DNA of 64,000 bases, from assembly GCA_033980235.1 (NCBI GenBank), contig CM067072.1:32959759-33023758 (forward strand). Direction: 5' to 3'. The notes below the pieces were generated by a model. The model searched no databases, was not told where the DNA came from, and was given only the letters and a program-made list of their open reading frames with translations. Shown here piece after piece: positions 59,515 to 64,000 of the stretch. The number at the start of each line of letters is the position of its first letter. Positions within the stretch are counted from its first letter, which is position 1. Both the position numbers and the translations under genes were made by a program. This stretch comes from Diadema setosum. Its lineage: Eukaryota > Echinodermata > Echinoidea > Diadematoida > Diadematidae.

Positions 59515-60450
59515 ACAGAAAGTTTTCACATGCCATACTGACAATACATGTCTAGCAGAGAGTACCAAGTGTGCATTTTTATTCTTGACAACAGCAAAGA
59601 CTTTTTTATCTTTTATGAAGTGCAGTAGTACATCCCAACACTTAACTGTGTTTGTATTTGTTGACATTGGACATGAAAAGTATCCAAATAAAAGTATAAG
59701 GCAATATCACAATGTTAGCAATCAGTGCATGACAATGTCAGATCACGCAATCTACATTGTAAAAGGGAGATCTCTCCTCATGTCATTTTAGGAGTTCTTT
59801 GTAGTGAAGTTAAAACAGTTTTATTGAAACAGAGAGGAAATTTATCCACTATTCATATTAAATAAACCTCAGGTCTACTTAAAAAAAGCTGTAAGACACT
59901 TTCACATCCAAAGTCTGCACCATCAGCACAAGTATGTGTATGAGATGACTGATTGGCGCAGTTTGTTAGCAGAGCAAGTACAGGCTGTACACGTGTACAT
60001 ATTTGCAAGAGTCATCGTTTCATATTGTTTGTGTGCTATTTGGTGTAGTTTTGAGTGGAGAGCTGCATTAACTTGTGTAGAACACAGGATTGTTGGCCTA
60101 TGTCACTGGAAGAAGATATATTGTACAAATACAAGAGTTGTACATTGTATGTAGACCTACATGCATGCACTCGATGTTGCTTTAGTTTTGTTAGTACAGT
60201 GTACTTCCTAAACATTCAAATGATGGTATTAAAATACAGAGGACAGCTACAAAAGTTCAAGTCGGAAGTCCTTTAAAAGTATCAATACATGTTTGACCAA
60301 TTGATATCGATGTATTCTTGTATGCTTGGTAGGCCCAGTTTCTCGTTCTTACTTTGAGATATTAGTGGAGCGGCATAGCTTGAAAAATTAGAGGAATTGT
60401 GCATTTTATGATAAAAGCACCAAATTTCGCACACATGTTGACAATGACAT
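59515..60450 (+). other. SZT2 intron 43, plain part
   Basis: AT-rich sequence with no exon matching the expected next SZT2 block and no clear element ends. Confidence 0.45.
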
Positions 60451-60454
60451 TTGA

Positions 60455-62460
60455 AATAAATTCAGATATTGGGCCATCGTAAATAGCGCCCTCAGCAGCC
60501 ATGGCAGCCATTTTTCAAAATGGCCGCCATAAATGCCATTTTGTCGTAAAACTTTACAAATTTCAGAAGGAAAAATCAATAAGGATTTGCAAACGAGTGG
60601 GAAATAACATTTGAAATAGATTTAAATATTGGGCCACAGTAAATTGCGCCCTCAACGGAAATGGCAGCCATTTTCAAAATGGCCGCCATAAATGCAATTT
60701 TTCGCAAAAAAAAAAAAAAATTTCAGAAGGGAAAAACAGTAAGATTTTGCAAACGGATGGGAAATAACATTCAAAATAAGTTCAGATATTGGGCCATCGT
60801 AAATAGCGCCCTCAACGGCCATAGCAGCCATTTTTTTCCAAAATGGCCGCCATAAATGCCATTTTTTGCAAAAAAAAAATAATAATTTCAGAAGGGAAAA
60901 ACCAGTAAGATTTTACAAACGAGTGGGAAATAACATTCAAAATAAGTTCAGATATTGAGCCATCGTAAATAGCGCCCTCAACGGCCATATCAGCCATTTT
61001 TTTTTCAAAATGGCCGCCATAAATGCCATTTTTCGTAAAAATTTAAAAATTTCAGAAGGGAAAATCATAAGATTTTGCAAATGTGTCGGAAATAGCATTC
61101 AAAATAAATTCAGATATTGGGCCATCGCAAATTGCGCCCTCAACGGCGATGACAGGGATTTTTAGAATGGCCGCTATAAATGCCAGTTTTCGTAAAATTT
61201 TAAAAATTTCAGAAGGGAAAATCAATAAGATTTTGCAAACGAGTGGAAAATAACATTCAAAATAAATTTAGATAATGGGCCATCGCAAATTGCGCCCTCA
61301 ACGGCCATGGCAGCCATTTTTTTCAAAATGGCCGCCATAAATGCCAGTTTCCGTAAGATTTTGTCGTAAAACTTTACAAATTTCAGAAGGAAAAATCAAT
61401 AAGGATTTGCAAACGAGTGGGAAATAACATTTGAAATAGATTTAAATATTGGGCCACAGTAAATTGCGCCCTCAACGGAAATGGCAGCCATTTTCAAAAT
61501 GGCCGCCATAAATGCAATTTTTCGCAAAAAAAAAAAAAAAAATTTCAGAAGGGAAAAACAGTAAGATTTTGCAAACGGATGGGAAATAACATTCAAAATA
61601 AGTTCAGATATTGGGCCATCGTAAATAGCGCCCTCAACGGCCATAGCAGCCATTTTTTTCCAAAATGGCCGCCATAAATGCCATTTTTTGCAAAAAAAAA
61701 ATAATAATTTCAGAAGGGAAAAACCAGTAAGATTTTACAAACGAGTGGGAAATAACATTCAAAATAAGTTCAGATATTGGGCCATCGTAAATAGCGCCCT
61801 CAACGGCCATATCAGCCATTTTTTTTTCAAAATGGCCGCCATAAATGCCATTTTTCGTAAAAATTTAAAAATTTCAGAAGGGAAAATCAATAAGATTTTG
61901 CAAATGTGTCGGAAATAGCATTCAAAATAAATTCAGATATTGGGCCATCGCAAATTGCGCCCTCAACGGCGATGACAGGGATTTTTAGAATGGCCGCTAT
62001 AAATGCCAGTTTTCGTAAAATTTTAAAAATTTCAGAAGGGAAAATCAATAAGATTTTGCAAACGAGTGGAATATAACATTTAAATTGTGCCCCCAATGGT
62101 CATGGCAGCCATTTTTTTTTCAAAATGGTCGCAATAAATGCAATTTTTTTCTCTGAATTTACTTATTCCACTAAAAAAGTCAATAAGATCTTGCACTCAA
62201 TTCAAAAATTTCATTTGAAATATATCTTGCGCCTATGTATTACATATTGTAAATAGCGCCCTCAATGGCCATTGCAGCCATTTTTCAAAATAGCCACCAT
62301 GGATTCCATTATTTTTTATTTCCCGATTTCACAAAAGGAAAAGTCAATAAGATTTTGCACACAATTTGAAAATCATGTTTGAAATAAATATTTGTATTAG
62401 ATTATTATGATAAATATTTGTATTAGATTATTATAATAAATATTTGTATTAGATTATTAT
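60455..62460 (+). repeat. GCCGCCAT array, forward half
   Basis: Units spaced about 157-167 bp each carry agcgccctcaacggcc, agccattttt-caaaatggcc, gccataaatgcc and atttcagaagggaaaa. The ggccgcc core occurs at about 60522, 60681, 60845, 61012, 61330, 61501, 61668 and 61834, with variants at 61169, 61992, 62126 and 62287. Short frames that appear inside on both strands only echo the repeat. Confidence 0.93.
60541..62084 (+). repeat. 820-bp higher-order duplication within the array
   Basis: ttgtcgtaaaactttacaaa starts at 60541 and again at 61361. The two five-unit blocks that follow are nearly identical (differences seen include poly-A length, one g/a in ttgggcc, and a missing a in aatcaataag), far closer than neighbouring units are to each other. 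Confidence 0.9.
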
Positions 62461-64000
62461 AATACTGCCCTCAATGGCCATTGCCACCATATTCCAAAAT
62501 GGCTGCAATTGTCATAATCATTTTGTTTTAAAAAATGGTAAAAATGGTAACGATGTTTAAATGGTGGCTCAATATCTTCAAATTTCAAATTCAAATTCAA
62601 ATTCAAACTTAAATTTATTTGAATGTCTTTTGTCAATTTCCACAATTGTCTTCTGGCATTATCATATTTTCAAGAAAAAAAATAGCATTTATAGTGGCCA
62701 TTTGGAAAATGGCTGCCATGGTCGTTGATGGTGCCATTTGTAATGGCCTCATATATTATTTTCTTTTGAATATGATTTTCAACATATATTATGTACAAAT
62801 TTCATTGATTTTCTCTCTGAAATTAGCAAATCTTTCAAAAGAAAAAAGAAAATAAAAAAGAAGCAGACATCCATGGCGGTCAGCATGGCCTTGAGGGCGC
62901 CTTCTAAGAAAAAAATTTTTTTGAGCAGAATTTTCAACTTTGCAAAGTCTTATTGACTTTTCCTTCTGACATCAGCAAATTTGTGGGAAAAATGGTTTGG
63001 GGGGGGGGGGGGTATCCATGGCAGCTGTTTGAAACTGCTATGGCTGTTGAGGGTGCACTTTTGGATGGCCTATTATCAAATTCAGTTTGAATGTAATTTT
63101 CCACCTTTGTGGAAATTCTGATTGACGTCTGTAACACTTTACGAAAAAAAGACATTCATGATGGCCATTTTGAAAAATGGCTGGAATGGCCATTGAGGGG
63201 GCAATTTGCAATGGCCCAATAAGTTTACTTTTGAATGTAATTTCCCACCTGTTTGCAAAATCTCGTTGGCTTTCCCTTCTGATTTTAGTAAATCTTTCGA
63301 AAATATAGCATTTATGGCGGCCATTTTGAAAAATGGCTGTCATGATCGTTAAGGGCGCAATTTCCGATGGCCCAATATCGAGATTTATTTTAGATGTCAT
63401 TTCCCATTTATAACCAGAATTTCATTGACTTTTCCTTTTGAAGTTAGCATTTTTTTTTTTAAATGAAAAAGTGGCATTAATGGTGACCATTTAAAAAAAA
63501 AATGGCTGCCACAGCCATTGAGGGCGCAATTTTCAATTGCCAAATATCTGGATTTATTTTGGATGTAATTTCCCGCTTGTTTGCACAAAAGAGAAAAAAA
63601 TTGGCTTTCCCTTCTGAAATTTGCATTTTTAACAAAAAATGGCATTTATGGCGGCCATTTTGAAAAAATGGCTACCATGGCCGTTGAGGGCGCAATTTCC
63701 GATGGCCTAATATCTAGATTTATTTTGAATGTAATTATTATTCATTGGCAAAATCTTGTTAACTTTTCCCTTCTGAAATTTGCAAAATCATCGAAGAAGT
63801 GGCACATTAGACAGCCATTTTAAAAATGGCTGTCATGGACGTTGAGGGCGCAGTTAACAATGGCAAAATATTCAAATTCATTTTGAATGTAATTTCCCAC
63901 TTGTTTGCAAAATCTTACTGGCTTTCCCTTCTGAAGTTAGCAAATGTTTTGAAAAAAATGACATTTATGGCGGCCATTTTGAAAAATCGCTGCCATGGGC
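62461..64000 (-). repeat. GCCGCCAT array, inverted half
   Basis: The same unit now reads in reverse (ttccc-ttctgaaatt, ggcatttatggcggccattt, gttgagggcgcaatttc), with cores near 63316, 63650 and 63970 and diverged ones near 62695, 62865, 63150 and 63490. It runs past the window end. The turnover region at about 62500-62660 has low-complexity aattcaaattcaaa. Confidence 0.9.

Noticed and set aside
60661..63823. Many short frames with repeated words such as AVEGAIYDG and MAAILK
   Set aside because: They are translations of the 160-bp repeat unit in both orientations, lack start context and conservation, and change with the unit's poly-A length.

Overview
This window is animal genomic DNA from a compact invertebrate deuterostome, most likely an echinoderm such as a sea urchin. 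That placement is inference: it rests on short GC-rich exons in AT-rich introns, many ACATGTACATGT-like runs, a tRNA-Leu-primed LTR element, and a dense load of small inverted-repeat transposons. No mitochondrial, bacterial or viral gene set is present.

One gene on the + strand explains essentially all real coding sequence: an orthologue of SZT2 (seizure threshold 2), the large subunit of the KICSTOR complex that tethers GATOR1 to lysosomes and restrains mTORC1. I could place 43 coding exons between 5706 and 59260, all bounded by AG...GT. Their phases match at all 42 junctions, giving 7,737 nt (2,579 codons) of uninterrupted reading frame. The exon holding the start codon was not found upstream of 5706, and the C-terminal part of the gene lies beyond 64000. 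The N-terminus (exons 2-7) reads as a von Willebrand A-like fold. Long acidic or Ser/Pro-rich segments in exons 24, 27, 29 and 34-36 make the protein longer than its vertebrate counterpart over the same stretch. A possible extra 60-nt cassette exon sits at 43199.

Layout: 1-5705 is upstream or 5' intronic sequence full of repeats: a foldback element cut by the window edge, an (AATC)n microsatellite, a complex inverted-repeat element, a 5'-truncated non-LTR reverse transcriptase, an AACGTT palindrome and a 775-bp TA-flanked element. 5706-14570 holds exons 1-8. Intron 8 carries a pogo-like element, a tRNA-derived SINE, a complete and apparently young LTR retrotransposon lacking gag-pol (15347-19126), and a 158-bp tandem array rich in TGACCTTTGACCT. 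20512-40819 holds exons 9-28, interspersed with nested hAT-like, TTAA-flanked and TA-flanked elements. 40820-59260 holds exons 29-43 and two full copies of a TTAA-flanked element with G/C palindromes just inside its ends. 59261-64000 is a single intron largely filled by an array of about 160-bp units containing GCCGCCAT. The array duplicates itself as an 820-bp block and then reverses orientation near 62.5 kb.

The mobile elements all lie outside the exons and do not form an operon-like system. The most informative structures are the LTR element with matching LTRs and an intact 4-bp target duplication, the inverted GCCGCCAT array, a duplicated exon end carrying a decoy splice donor in intron 7, and a duplicated intron segment whose two copies act as empty and filled insertion sites for two small transposons.
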